Shown: positions 33,281 to 42,289, counted from the stretch's first letter. The stretch is DNA of 64,000 bases from Saccharicrinis sp963663905 (GCA_963663905.2 OY760657.1:1240001-1304000), one strand, 5' to 3'. Made by a program: numbers and translations. Notes: generated by a model not told the origin, from the letters alone.

Positions 33281-35233
33281 ATGAATAAAAACTTTAACAT
33301 ATTTAGATTAAACTGTTTACTAGATGATACCGATTCAACTAATTTTAATGGTATAATCTTATCATTGATACATGAGGTCATATTTGTAAATGACAATTCG
33401 GAATTATCACGAACAGAATGCTATAAATATATTTCAACCGATTTGAAGATTAAGTTAGAGCTTGATTTGTTCTATGAAATTATTGATAAAGCAAAAACCT
33501 TAATAGTAGCACCGATTGAAGATGATTTACTAATAAAGCTTAAGCCAGAGAAGTACAAGGAAATAAGTGATAATATTGAACAACATTCTGTAGAAAGGTA
33601 TATTCGTGATTTTGTTAAAGATAGAGGGTATGGAGAGGAATATGTTGATTTGATATTTAAACTATTAACAAAATCTATTTATGAAAATATAAACTCATTT
33701 ACTATATCGAACATAAAATCAATAATTACTGATGATTGTTCAAATGGTTTTTCTCAGGAGCAGATTGATATATTTAATGAGTTTATTGATTTTGCAGACC
33801 ATGATAAGCAAAACACTTTATATAATACATTTTTAAAGGCAATTGAATTTGCAGTTTTAACATCAGGAAAAGGGATTACTGAATTTTCTAAAGAAATATT
33901 TAAAAATAAAGACTATGCGTTAGATACTAATATCATTTTTAGATTAATTGGTATTGGAGGTTTAGAACGTCAAAAGAGCACAAAAACATTAATGCACTCT
34001 TGCATTCATCAAGGTGTTAGTTTCTTTTATTCAGTTGCTACATACAAAGAGTTTAAGCGCAAAGTGGATAGCTCAAAGAATGAAATAAATCATGCAATAA
34101 AAAAAGGTTCATTAGAACTTATTGAAGACCTTATCGAACAAGATATTGATTCTCATTTAAATGATGATTTCTTAATTTATTATGCTCGCCTAAAAAAAGC
34201 AGGGAAAGTAAAATCTCCTGAACAGCTAGAGCAATACCTCATTACTGAATTTAAGAAAATTGAGAAAGAATTTAATTTAGTTAGTAAGAGTTGCGAAACA
34301 GGTCTGAAAAAAGCTACATTGAATCATTGGCAGTCGAAATTATACGACAAGAAAAAAGAAAAGAATGATTACACGTTATATACAAAATCAGCGGCTAAAG
34401 TTGATGCTACAAATATTCTTTACGTCCGCCAGATTAGAGGTAATAATAACTACAATTATTCAGATGTAAAATCCTTTTATTTAACTACAGATAGGACATT
34501 AAATACAATAATGGCTGAGTTTAATGAGAAACTTATCCCTGAAACAATTTTACCATCTCAGCTTTTTATTTTACACAATTCGTTATCTGATAACGAAAAA
34601 GACATTGACTATGAAACGTTTTCCCTATTTCTCAAGCGAAGAACAACTGAGTATAAGATAACGGGTAGAGAAATATTAACCTATGTTGATGAGATAAGGC
34701 AATATACTACAGAATCAGAAACGATTGAAGAAGTTATTAAAGCGTATTCAGATATCAAGTATACTAGAAATTCAAAAGACATTCAGACAAAACAAGTTAA
34801 AAAAATACCTACGATAAAGGAATTTACTAAGACTTATTTAGACTTAAGATTGCAAAAAGCGGAATTTGGAGACCAAAAATATAAGGAGATGTATTTAAAA
34901 GCATTAGCTGAACTTCCAAAATTTTTAAAATTTGCTAAGAATGTTACACGGACAATTGATGTTTTACTGACAATCTTACTAATTCCTTTAACGGTATTGA
35001 TTGTTAAAAAAGCAACCCAAGAATTCTATATACTAGCTTTTGCCATTATTGGCATTGAAGTAATAAAATTTATTGTATCGTCAAGAATCAAGATTTTTTA
35101 TAATATTTTAAGTAGCATTTACTTTTTTAGAGTTAAAAGGTCTCCATTCTTTAAAGTAGCGGATGACAAAGTATTCATGGATGCAGCTGTTGAAAAACTC
35201 AATTTGTTGGAGAAGAATATTTGGAAAAAGTAG
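33281..35233 (+). CDS. PIN-like nuclease with C-terminal membrane helices
   Basis: A 650-residue protein with no family I can name outright. The central part has the acidic residues of a PIN-domain ribonuclease in order: Asp215 in YALDTNIIF, Glu257 in ATYKEFKRK, Asp375 in KVDATNIL and Asp404 in LTTDRTLN. The long gap between Glu257 and Asp375 would be a helical insertion. The N-terminal about 200 residues are helical and could sense or bind. Two membrane segments (about 557-577 and 581-600) anchor the C-terminus. The gene lies on a cassette-like unit next to a decayed gene and no antitoxin is adjacent. A role in defence or RNA cleavage at the membrane is inference. Confidence 0.7.
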   Translation: MNKNFNIFRLNCLLDDTDSTNFNGIILSLIHEVIFVNDNSELSRTECYKYISTDLKIKLELDLFYEIIDKAKTLIVAPIEDDLLIKLKPEKYKEISDNIEQHSVERYIRDFVKDRGYGEEYVDLIFKLLTKSIYENINSFTISNIKSIITDDCSNGFSQEQIDIFNEFIDFADHDKQNTLYNTFLKAIEFAVLTSGKGITEFSKEIFKNKDYALDTNIIFRLIGIGGLERQKSTKTLMHSCIHQGVSFFYSVATYKEFKRKVDSSKNEINHAIKKGSLELIEDLIEQDIDSHLNDDFLIYYARLKKAGKVKSPEQLEQYLITEFKKIEKEFNLVSKSCETGLKKATLNHWQSKLYDKKKEKNDYTLYTKSAAKVDATNILYVRQIRGNNNYNYSDVKSFYLTTDRTLNTIMAEFNEKLIPETILPSQLFILHNSLSDNEKDIDYETFSLFLKRRTTEYKITGREILTYVDEIRQYTTESETIEEVIKAYSDIKYTRNSKDIQTKQVKKIPTIKEFTKTYLDLRLQKAEFGDQKYKEMYLKALAELPKFLKFAKNVTRTIDVLLTILLIPLTVLIVKKATQEFYILAFAIIGIEVIKFIVSSRIKIFYNILSSIYFFRVKRSPFFKVADDKVFMDAAVEKLNLLEKNIWKK

Positions 35234-35236
35234 GAA

Positions 35237-35248
35237 TAATTTGCGGTA
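35237..35248. repeat. Right border of cassette 2
   Basis: TAATTTGCGGTA, a perfect 12-bp reverse complement of TACCGCAAATTA at 33250-33261 before the same gene. Confidence 0.55.
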
Positions 35249-35302
35249 GTATGGTATGTAAAATATAATGAGGACAGAGAGTTACGGAACTTTAGTTCAT
35301 TT

Positions 35303-35366
35303 AATCAACTCTTCAAATCTGCGATTTGAAGAGTTGATTTTTCAGTTGCCAAATTGCAGATTTGGC
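35303..35366. repeat. Long perfect hairpin and second small hairpin
   Basis: A 17-bp perfect stem (35303-35319 with 35323-35339) around a 3-nt loop TGC, followed by TTTTT. A second hairpin, GCCAAAT-TGCAG-ATTTGGC, lies at 35348-35366. The first could terminate the PIN-like gene transcript. Confidence 0.65.
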
Positions 35367-35455
35367 TAATTGGCAAATTGACACGATATTGTTTCAAAGT
35401 TCCTTACATTTCATATACCCATTCGTTCCCATCTAACTCTCGTAAAAAACTATCT

Positions 35456-36358
35456 ATGAAAACAAACATTCTTATCTTATTAACAACACTGTTGTCATTC
35501 TCTGTTCATGCACAAAATTATTACGAACAATTCCATAATTATTTTCAAAACGGTACCGAAAAGGAACAGCTAGATGTATTGACTCAATGGGAAAGTAAGG
35601 CTCCAAATGATGCCGAATTATATACATGCTTATTTAATTTCTATTTTCAGAAAAGCAAAGATGAAATTGTTGTTTTGAATAGTGGCCAACCTCCAAAAAA
35701 TGAAGAAGTTTTAATATTAAAGGATAGTACCGACAATGTTGCCGGATTTATTGGCTCAAAAATCAATTATGACCAGTCCACACTAAAGCAAGCATTTGAA
35801 AGTATCGATAAAGGGATTAAATTATTTCCCAACCGACTTGATATGAGATTTGGAAAAATATATGCACTTGGCCAAATCAAAGACTGGAATAATTTTACTA
35901 AAGAAATCATTAAAACAATTCATTATTCTGCCCAAAACAAAAACAAATGGACCTGGACATTTAATCAGGAAAGGGATAACGGAGAAGATTTCTTTTTAAC
36001 CTGTTTACAAGATTATCAGAATCAACTATACAATACAATGGATGATAACCTTTTATCTAATATGCAAGAAATCGCTCAGGCAGTATTAAAGCATTATCCT
36101 GCACATGTTGAAAGTTTATCAAATATATCAATTGGCTATTTAGTGTCCAAACAGTACGATAAGGCATCGGTTCCATTATTAAAAGCCGAAAAAATTAATC
36201 CCAATGATTATATCGTATTAAGCAATATAGCTTATGCCTATAAAGAAAAGGGAGAAACAGAAAAGGCCATTAAATATTATTCAATGGTTTTACAATTAGG
36301 TGATGAACAACTCAAAGAACAAGCAAAGCAGGCACTTAAAATATTAAAGAATAATTAA
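35456..36358 (+). CDS. Secreted tetratricopeptide-repeat protein
   Basis: I place the start at 35456, where MKTNILILLTTLLSFSVHAQ is a good signal peptide; a longer in-frame ORF begins 102 bp earlier in the hairpin region and is unlikely. The mature part has at least three TPR-like helical pairs toward the C-terminus (ISIGYLVSKQYDKASVPLLK, then NIAYAYKEKGETEKAIKYYS and the following repeat). The N-terminal half has no recognised domain but repeats ELYTCLFNFYFQ and DLLEKI-like helices. It is probably periplasmic or outer-membrane associated. The function is unknown. Confidence 0.8.
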   Translation: MKTNILILLTTLLSFSVHAQNYYEQFHNYFQNGTEKEQLDVLTQWESKAPNDAELYTCLFNFYFQKSKDEIVVLNSGQPPKNEEVLILKDSTDNVAGFIGSKINYDQSTLKQAFESIDKGIKLFPNRLDMRFGKIYALGQIKDWNNFTKEIIKTIHYSAQNKNKWTWTFNQERDNGEDFFLTCLQDYQNQLYNTMDDNLLSNMQEIAQAVLKHYPAHVESLSNISIGYLVSKQYDKASVPLLKAEKINPNDYIVLSNIAYAYKEKGETEKAIKYYSMVLQLGDEQLKEQAKQALKILKNN

Positions 36359-36450
36359 GGATTGCTTTTCTTACTTTTATTTATTCTCAGGTTATTTAGG
36401 ATAATAGTAGTGTTTTTTTATAAATCAAGTAACTTACGATAAGGTAAAAT

Positions 36451-37239
36451 ATGAGTATTCAAATAAAAATTAAACCTCCGTATAAATTAAAAACATATAT
36501 TTTCTTAAAAGACTATATGACCGTCTTTGGTCTGGTAATATTGTTATTCGGACAAATATTCTCTTTAAATGAAAATTCTCATATTGATATACCTTCAATA
36601 AGTATGTCCTTTTCTACAACTGAAAAATCAGATGGGAAGATTATTGATGTTTATCCAATATACTATGCTTTTTTCGACAAATATATTAATGCTTATGATT
36701 ACCAAATGTATCATCCTGATTTTGGGATATCTTACGGAACCTCTTTTGGTATGAGTGAATTAAAAAAGGGTGATAGTGTTGTTGTTGATTATGTAAAAAA
36801 TAGTCCCACAATACATCGCATACAAGGAATGAGCAATTCATTTATAAATGATACCACATACATGTATCTGGTAATATTGTTAGTTGGATTTTACTTTCTC
36901 TTTGTGGGAGCAAAAAGAACAAGAGCTTTTTTAAAAGATGTAAAGAATGGATATATAACAAAGGCTAAATTGTATGAGAAGCCTACTACAAGGACCATTG
37001 ATGAAACGACATATATTGTAATGAAGTTTTTATTTACGACCAAAAGAGGAGACACAATAAAAACTAAGAAAGAGTTGTCAAATGCAACAAATCTTCTGGA
37101 TGATGAGGAAGAATTTATATTATATGATGAAAATGATCCTTCAAAGAATTATTTTGTAGACCGGTTACCCAATAAACTAAAGGATTATATTTACTCAGAG
37201 ATAAAAAGAGCAAGTAAAATAATTTCAGACTTGCATTAA
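36451..37239 (+). CDS. DUF3592-like two-helix membrane protein
   Basis: A 262-residue protein with two membrane segments (about residues 24-40 and 138-156) separated by a beta-rich loop, in the layout of DUF3592 proteins; I give the family with reserve. The soluble C-terminal part (KAKLYEKPTTRTIDETTYIV, then EEEFILYDENDPSKNYFVD) also fits the DUF3592 pattern of a short strand-rich domain. It is monocistronic in an accessory area. The function is unknown. Confidence 0.6.
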   Translation: MSIQIKIKPPYKLKTYIFLKDYMTVFGLVILLFGQIFSLNENSHIDIPSISMSFSTTEKSDGKIIDVYPIYYAFFDKYINAYDYQMYHPDFGISYGTSFGMSELKKGDSVVVDYVKNSPTIHRIQGMSNSFINDTTYMYLVILLVGFYFLFVGAKRTRAFLKDVKNGYITKAKLYEKPTTRTIDETTYIVMKFLFTTKRGDTIKTKKELSNATNLLDDEEEFILYDENDPSKNYFVDRLPNKLKDYIYSEIKRASKIISDLH

Positions 37240-37338
37240 AAATTAATTAAACAACAAGAGTTTTAGTTATAGAAACATAATAAACAATTACATCATTTAA
37301 ACTGTTGGGTTTTTAGTTATAATTTTAAAGCTTAAACC

Positions 37339-37950
37339 ATGAAACCAAGAACCTTGTCCATAATTGCAGGAATCAGTTATCTGATCATTTTCTTTGCTGC
37401 AATATTTGCTAATTTCTTTGTGCTGGAATCTATTTTAAAAAGTCCTTTGGAAACTATTCAGCAGAATAACATGATGGTACGAATGGGAATCTTGGCTTTT
37501 ATAATTACAGTTGTTTTTGATGTAGTTGTAGCATGGGCTTTATACGAATTATATAAAGAAAATATTTTATCAGGGCTCAGTACTTTATTCAGAATGATGC
37601 ATGCTGCAATAATGGGTGTAGCAATATTTACATTACCGGTTGCTTTAACATTAACCCATGAACAAGAAATATTGAACCAAGTAAATCATTTCAGTATAAT
37701 ATGGCTGATTGGCTTATTCTTCTTTGGAATTCATCTTATTCTTCTGGGGCGTATACTTAATAAACCAAAAATTATTACAATATCACTTATTGCTGCTGGC
37801 GTTATGTATATGACCGACACGGGTGCACACTTCATACTTGATAATTACGACGATTATAGTTCAATCTTTTTAGCTCTGGTTGCAATACCAAGTATATTTG
37901 GCGAAATGGCCTTATCTATATGGCTTCTAGTTAAAGGAGGTAAAGATTAA
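37339..37950 (+). CDS. DUF4386 family membrane protein
   Basis: A 203-residue integral membrane protein of the DUF4386 family: MKPRTLSIIAGISYLIIFFA at the N-terminus, about six helices, the polar WALYELYKEN between helices two and three, RMMHAAIMGVAIF, and a late PSIFGEMALSIWLLVKGG. No enzymatic motif is visible. The neighbours are other small membrane proteins and no partner is suggested by spacing. The function of the family is not established. Confidence 0.85.
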   Translation: MKPRTLSIIAGISYLIIFFAAIFANFFVLESILKSPLETIQQNNMMVRMGILAFIITVVFDVVVAWALYELYKENILSGLSTLFRMMHAAIMGVAIFTLPVALTLTHEQEILNQVNHFSIIWLIGLFFFGIHLILLGRILNKPKIITISLIAAGVMYMTDTGAHFILDNYDDYSSIFLALVAIPSIFGEMALSIWLLVKGGKD

Positions 37951-38133
37951 TATCATGGTGACTATTCTGCATTTAAATTTATAACCATAATTGAACATAA
38001 GTCAAATATATTTGATTATTTTAGCCCAACTAAAAAAAACAGCATTCATAGTGGTATTGTAACAATGAAGACTCTTGTTTTCAGATAAAATACCTTATAT
38101 GATAAAAACCAGAACTAAAAGCTAACTGTAATC

Positions 38134-38322
38134 ATGATAAATAATCTCATTATTGTTTTAATTGTACTGTCAATTATACTTTGGGTATGGGCAGTATACG
38201 ATATCAATACCTCAAGACTCAAAAAACACAATCATCACCTTTGGTGAATACTCTTGATAATATTCTCGGTTATAGGTCCCCTTATATATTTTCAACTTAA
38301 AAGCAAGATTGTACTTAGATAG
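38134..38322 (+). pseudogene. PLDc_N family small membrane protein, interrupted by in-frame TGA
   Basis: The frame encodes 62 residues that match the PLDc_N (phospholipase D nuclease N-terminal) two-helix pattern, with VLSIILWVWAVYDIN in helix one and ILLIIFSVIGPLIYFQLKSK in helix two. Codon 38 is TGA (38245-38247), directly after a TGG tryptophan codon where family members often have a second Trp, so a single TGG-to-TGA change would break an intact gene. The proper stop is TAG at 38320-38322. It could also be a sequencing error. Each half alone is too short to be an ordinary ORF call. Confidence 0.6.
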
Positions 38323-38338
38323 AACTAAACACTTAACT

Positions 38339-38551
38339 ATGCAAGATCAAACAATAAAAATAATGATAAACGGAATATGTGTTATAACGATGCTGGCAGG
38401 CATATTCGGAATGCTGTTTTGTTTTCCTTTTCTATGGTCGGCTCGAATGGAGGATCTGGTCGGAGCTGGTTTCCCTTTTGTAGCTGGTGCCATATTATTT
38501 GGTACTGGTTTAATTTCTTTGGCCATTTTTAATCGACCCAAGAACGTTTAA
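38339..38551 (+). CDS. Small two-helix membrane protein
   Basis: A 70-residue protein starting at the ATG at 38339 (MQDQTIKIMINGICVITMLA); an earlier in-frame start overlaps the broken PLDc_N gene and is less likely. It has two hydrophobic segments (about residues 8-30 and 41-63) joined by a short polar loop containing WSARMEDLVGAG. No family is recognised. It is 16 bp after the PLDc_N remnant and on the same strand. The opposite-strand frame is a shadow. Confidence 0.6.
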   Translation: MQDQTIKIMINGICVITMLAGIFGMLFCFPFLWSARMEDLVGAGFPFVAGAILFGTGLISLAIFNRPKNV

Positions 38552-38772
38552 TAATTCAAAGAGCTCATTGTTCTTAAAGAATTTATTATTTAGATAATAC
38601 GTATTGGTCCTAATTACCGGATTACAATTCCAATAATCATTCTATAACAAGAAAACTGTTTAGTAAGATCGATAATGTAGAATAGATGATTGGAATAGCA
38701 CGGATTACAAATGTGCTAGCTTATCTAACTTAAAAGTGTGTAAGAATAATAATACAATGAAAAAATAAACAA

Positions 38773-39303
38773 ATGAATAAAGCTCTTTGCATTATTGCAG
38801 TAATAGGATTTACATTATCATTAATAGCCCATATTGTTTCTGTATCCGGTATATATATAGGAGAACAATTCCCATTTGTTTGGGCTTTACATCTTGGGAT
38901 TTTTGTTGTTTGGTTACCAACAATCCTAAAACTTAAAAATAAAACTGGATTTAGTAAGCGAGACCGCAAATATGGCGACAGTCTTAAAATGTTTTTCAAG
39001 GCAATTTTTTTCGATATGCCAAAGCCTGTAATGATTATTTCTTTGTTCTGTTTTGTATATGCAACATTAAACTTCTGGCTTTTTATGGACGCAGGACAAG
39101 GTGGAACACCTTCAATTGTTGATGGTAAATATTTATTACAAAATCATGGATTACTCATCAAAGAATTAACAGAATCAGAATACTTTAAGTTAAAGGCAAA
39201 CGAAATCAGAGGTTTTTCAGGACATTGGATGATGTTTTATAGTGTTGCAATGGGTGTTTTATGGCCAAAAGAAATTAAAGTTACAGAGCCTTCTTATATT
39301 TAA
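38773..39303 (+). CDS. Membrane protein of unknown function
   Basis: A 176-residue protein with about four membrane segments (about 3-25, 35-52, 76-98 and 155-170) and a polar loop between the third and fourth containing MDAGQGGTPSIVDGKYLLQN. The last segment is followed by KEIKVTEPSYI. No domain is recognised. The next gene starts 8 bp later, so the pair is probably one operon and may form a complex, which is an inference from spacing only. Confidence 0.65.
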   Translation: MNKALCIIAVIGFTLSLIAHIVSVSGIYIGEQFPFVWALHLGIFVVWLPTILKLKNKTGFSKRDRKYGDSLKMFFKAIFFDMPKPVMIISLFCFVYATLNFWLFMDAGQGGTPSIVDGKYLLQNHGLLIKELTESEYFKLKANEIRGFSGHWMMFYSVAMGVLWPKEIKVTEPSYI

Positions 39304-39311
39304 ATCAAATC

Positions 39312-39830
39312 ATGAAGAAATTTGGAATCTTGATATTAATAATCATCGTAACTCCAATTATTGCCGGAGTATATGGCATGTTGCACGATCAAATATCTTT
39401 TACAATATCAACAGAATATTTCACTAAGTTCAAGTTCAATCAATTCCGAATTGGCCCGGCAGTTCCATATCGCTTAGGAGCCTCATACGTAGGATGGATG
39501 GCAACCTGGTGGATGGGAATTCCTCTCGGAATCATTTTAGGTTTGGTTGGTTTAATGCATAAAAACTGGAAGTTAATGTCAGTTGCTTATTTAAAATCAT
39601 TGCCTATAGTTACAGGGGTGGCCTTGTTAACCGGTATTGTTGGCTTAGTGTATGGATATATGTTTTTAATTAATGCCGATTTAAACTGGTATTTACCAAG
39701 TGATTTAATTGACAGAGATCATTTTATTATGGTTGGTTCCATGCATAACTTCAGTTACATAGGAGGTTTAATCGGTCTAATCTCAGGAATCATTTTTCAA
39801 ATAAATTATAAACGAAAATCAAAATTGTAA
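39312..39830 (+). CDS. Membrane protein, partner of the preceding gene
   Basis: A 172-residue protein with a hydrophobic start (MKKFGILILIIIVTPIIAGV), three further membrane segments (about 67-84, 98-118 and 145-162) and a conserved-looking loop RIGPAVPYRLGASYVGWMAT. A His-containing loop (DRDHFIMVGSMHNFSYIGG) lies before the last helix. No known family motif is seen. It is 8 bp after the preceding membrane protein and was probably expressed with it. Confidence 0.65.
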   Translation: MKKFGILILIIIVTPIIAGVYGMLHDQISFTISTEYFTKFKFNQFRIGPAVPYRLGASYVGWMATWWMGIPLGIILGLVGLMHKNWKLMSVAYLKSLPIVTGVALLTGIVGLVYGYMFLINADLNWYLPSDLIDRDHFIMVGSMHNFSYIGGLIGLISGIIFQINYKRKSKL

Positions 39831-39899
39831 TCACAATAATACAATAATTCAATAATTCAATACCCGGAACTTACTAAAACAACTATTCAAAAATCTTAA

Positions 39900-40781
39900 A
39901 TGAGAAAGCTTTCAATTTTAATTGTTACGTGTGCACTATTGTTAACTTCATGTGCACCCAAAATTACCACTTCTATAACATCTAATTATAAACCGCTCGA
40001 TTATCGCGAAGAAATCAGAGTATTTGGATTAGAAGAGGGAGAACCTGTTAATTCAGAAATATTAGGGACTATAAAAATTGGCGATACCGGTTTTACAACT
40101 AATTGCGGATGGGATGTAGTTATTGAAAAAGCCAAGATGGAGGCCCGTAAAGTAGGAGGTAATGCTCTTAAAATCACAAAACATACGCCTCCAAATATAT
40201 GGGGAAGTTCATGTCATCAGATAACAGCTACTATACTTAAGGTAGATGACTTTGATGCTTTAGTTTGTAAAGACACAGTGGATAGTACCCTTATTAATGC
40301 TGATTATGCCCTGTTGCATGTATACAGATATAGGGGATTGGGAGCTATGATTGGTTATGATTTACATTTAGGAGATTCCACTATTTGCCGGGTTAAAAAC
40401 AATTGGAGACAAACCATAAAAATCCGAAAAGACGGACTAAATTCACTTTGGGCTAAAACCGAATCTAAAGCAGAAGTACCTGTTAATATTAAATTGGGAA
40501 CCGAATATTATCTGAGATGTAGTGTAACTATGGGTATGTTCGTTGGTCATCCAAGTTTGGAGTTGGTTGATAAACAAACCGGCCATACTGAGTATCAATC
40601 CATAGATTATCCGGATATCTACGATAAAGATGTCATTGTATTATACGATGGGAGAGAGTTCGTATGTGTCATTAATAGCGAAGATGATGCAAATGTATAT
40701 TTTACCATAAATAGAAATGGGAGAGAGATTAAAACTCAGGTCAATAAAAAAGATATAGAAAGTATTCAACGTGCCAACTAA
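39900..40781 (+). CDS. Lipoprotein with a C-terminal domain shared with the next gene
   Basis: A 293-residue lipoprotein: signal peptide MRKLSILIVTCALLLTSC with the lipobox Cys at 18. The N-terminal part (residues 30-120, with DTGFTTNCGWDVVIEKAKME and KVGGNALKITKHTPP) resembles the YbjQ/heavy-metal-binding-like fold common in lipoproteins. The middle has no named domain. The last about 45 residues (DVIVLYDGREFVCVINSEDD, then INRNGREIKT) resemble the N-terminal segment of the next product. The next gene starts 16 bp later. The function is unknown. Confidence 0.7.
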   Translation: MRKLSILIVTCALLLTSCAPKITTSITSNYKPLDYREEIRVFGLEEGEPVNSEILGTIKIGDTGFTTNCGWDVVIEKAKMEARKVGGNALKITKHTPPNIWGSSCHQITATILKVDDFDALVCKDTVDSTLINADYALLHVYRYRGLGAMIGYDLHLGDSTICRVKNNWRQTIKIRKDGLNSLWAKTESKAEVPVNIKLGTEYYLRCSVTMGMFVGHPSLELVDKQTGHTEYQSIDYPDIYDKDVIVLYDGREFVCVINSEDDANVYFTINRNGREIKTQVNKKDIESIQRAN

Positions 40782-40797
40782 TCCAATAAAACTTAAA

Positions 40798-41676
40798 ATG
40801 AATAAACTAAATATTAAACCTTTACTGTTTGTAGTGGCTATATTATTTATGGCTTCAAAAATAAATGCTCAGGACTTAATAGTAACTAACGAAGGTGATT
40901 CACTGAACTGTAAAATAACCAAAGTAAAATCCGAATTTATCTATTTTACATTTAAGCATAATGATGAATATAGAAACACCTTAATGGCCTTAGAAGATGT
41001 AAAATATCATCAGTTTAATTTTTATCAAACCTCTGAAGTTCCTGAAAGTATAATTGTAAAATATATTGACTACCCTCAATTCCGACTGGCAATAACAGGA
41101 GGTTATGCCTACAGGACGGGAAAATTACCTGATGGAGTTGGTACTACAACCGAGGAATATCTTAAGGATTTAAAGTCAGGCTTTCATATTGGTGCTGATG
41201 CAACTTATTTTTTCTCTGAGTTTATGGGTGTTGGAATGAAGTATGATGTATTTAGATCAAAAAGTGAATACAGCAAGTATTCATTTTCAGCTGTTCGCAG
41301 TAATGAAGATCTTTCTGATGATATGACAATTAATTTTATAGGGCCATTATTCGTAGGACGTTTTTATGATTCGGATAAACAAAATTGTTTTGTTATGGAT
41401 TTAGGTATGGGATATCTGGGTTACAATGATGATGCACATTTAAGTTCTGATTTTAATATCAAAGGAGCAACCGTTGGACTTTGCTGGGACTTTGGTTATG
41501 ATATAACCCTGTCGAAAAATGTTGCAATAGGCCTGCAGTTATCTTTTATGCTTGGTACCTTAACACAATACAAAACTAACGAATACGGAAACTACGAAAC
41601 TGTTGAATTAGATGAAGATTTATATGAAGATTTAAACCGTGTAGATCTTTCTATCGGTATAAGATTTAATAATTAG
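40798..41676 (+). CDS. Secreted outer-membrane barrel-like protein
   Basis: I place the start at 40798, where MNKLNIKPLLFVVAILFMA gives a clear signal peptide; the longer frame overlaps the previous gene. After cleavage near residue 26 the first about 55 residues (DLIVTNEGDSLNCKITKVKS) resemble the C-terminal domain of the preceding lipoprotein. The rest alternates strands and ends SIGIRFNN, like an outer-membrane barrel of about 8-10 strands. Acidic loops (DLSDDMTINF, DEDLYEDLNRVD) face outward in such a model. Together with the lipoprotein it may form an outer-membrane unit, which is an inference. Confidence 0.7.
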   Translation: MNKLNIKPLLFVVAILFMASKINAQDLIVTNEGDSLNCKITKVKSEFIYFTFKHNDEYRNTLMALEDVKYHQFNFYQTSEVPESIIVKYIDYPQFRLAITGGYAYRTGKLPDGVGTTTEEYLKDLKSGFHIGADATYFFSEFMGVGMKYDVFRSKSEYSKYSFSAVRSNEDLSDDMTINFIGPLFVGRFYDSDKQNCFVMDLGMGYLGYNDDAHLSSDFNIKGATVGLCWDFGYDITLSKNVAIGLQLSFMLGTLTQYKTNEYGNYETVELDEDLYEDLNRVDLSIGIRFNN

Positions 41677-41821
41677 TTAAGCGCTTCAACTCTGTAAAAC
41701 ATTAGCATAAAGGCTCTGAAAGAATGATATTTAATAACCAGGGGTAAGACCTCTGGTATTTATGTATCATTAAATTAGTCATAGACCAATAGGGGCTTTA
41801 TAATCTAATTTTATAAAAGTT

Positions 41822-42289
41822 CTAAACCAGATCACCTATTGTAGCATCAGTAATTTTAATTAAATCTTTAGGAGCTACTTCCACCTGCATTCCTCTTACC
41901 CCGGCACTAACATAAACGGATTCAAAATCAGTTATACTTTCATGCATAAACGTAGGAAAAGGTTTTTTCATGCCAACAGGCGAACATCCGCCCCTGATAT
42001 ATCCGGTAATATTAAGTATGTTTTTCATAGGAATCATAGCACACTTTTTATTACCACTAATAGACGCCAGTTTTTTCAGATTAACTTCATCCGCACCCGG
42101 AATACATGCAACAATAAAACCTGTTTTATCTCCTTCAAGAACCAGCGTTTTAAAAACCTTGGCAATTTCCTGACCTAAACTATCCGCCACGTGAATAGCT
42201 GTTAAATCAGATTCATCTACTTCGTATGTAATGGCATTATATTTAACCTTATTGCGATCCAGGATTCGCATGGCATTTGTTTTCTTCAT
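41822..42289 (-). CDS. ybaK: Cys-tRNA(Pro)/Cys-tRNA(Cys) deacylase YbaK
   Basis: Hydrolyses Cys mischarged on tRNA(Pro), a stand-alone editing enzyme. The 155-residue protein has the YbaK/EbsC fold with its TNAMRILD start, YEVDESDLTAIHVADSLG, VFKTLVLEGDKTGFIVACIP, the conserved GAD-x-VNLKKLA (with catalytic-pocket Lys) and YIRGGCSPVGMKK. The length is typical. A -7 element (CAAAAATA on the plus strand, 42361-42368) lies about 72 bp upstream. It is divergent from no coding partner of obvious relevance. Confidence 0.93.
   Translation of the reverse strand: MKKTNAMRILDRNKVKYNAITYEVDESDLTAIHVADSLGQEIAKVFKTLVLEGDKTGFIVACIPGADEVNLKKLASISGNKKCAMIPMKNILNITGYIRGGCSPVGMKKPFPTFMHESITDFESVYVSAGVRGMQVEVAPKDLIKITDATIGDLV

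Noticed and set aside
38245..38247. TGA read as tryptophan
   Set aside because: Trp is written TGG throughout the window, so a nonsense change or sequencing error is simpler than a recoded TGA.
38347..38541. Minus-strand ORF over the small membrane protein
   Set aside because: A shadow of the plus-strand gene, whose hydrophobic pattern is the sensible one.
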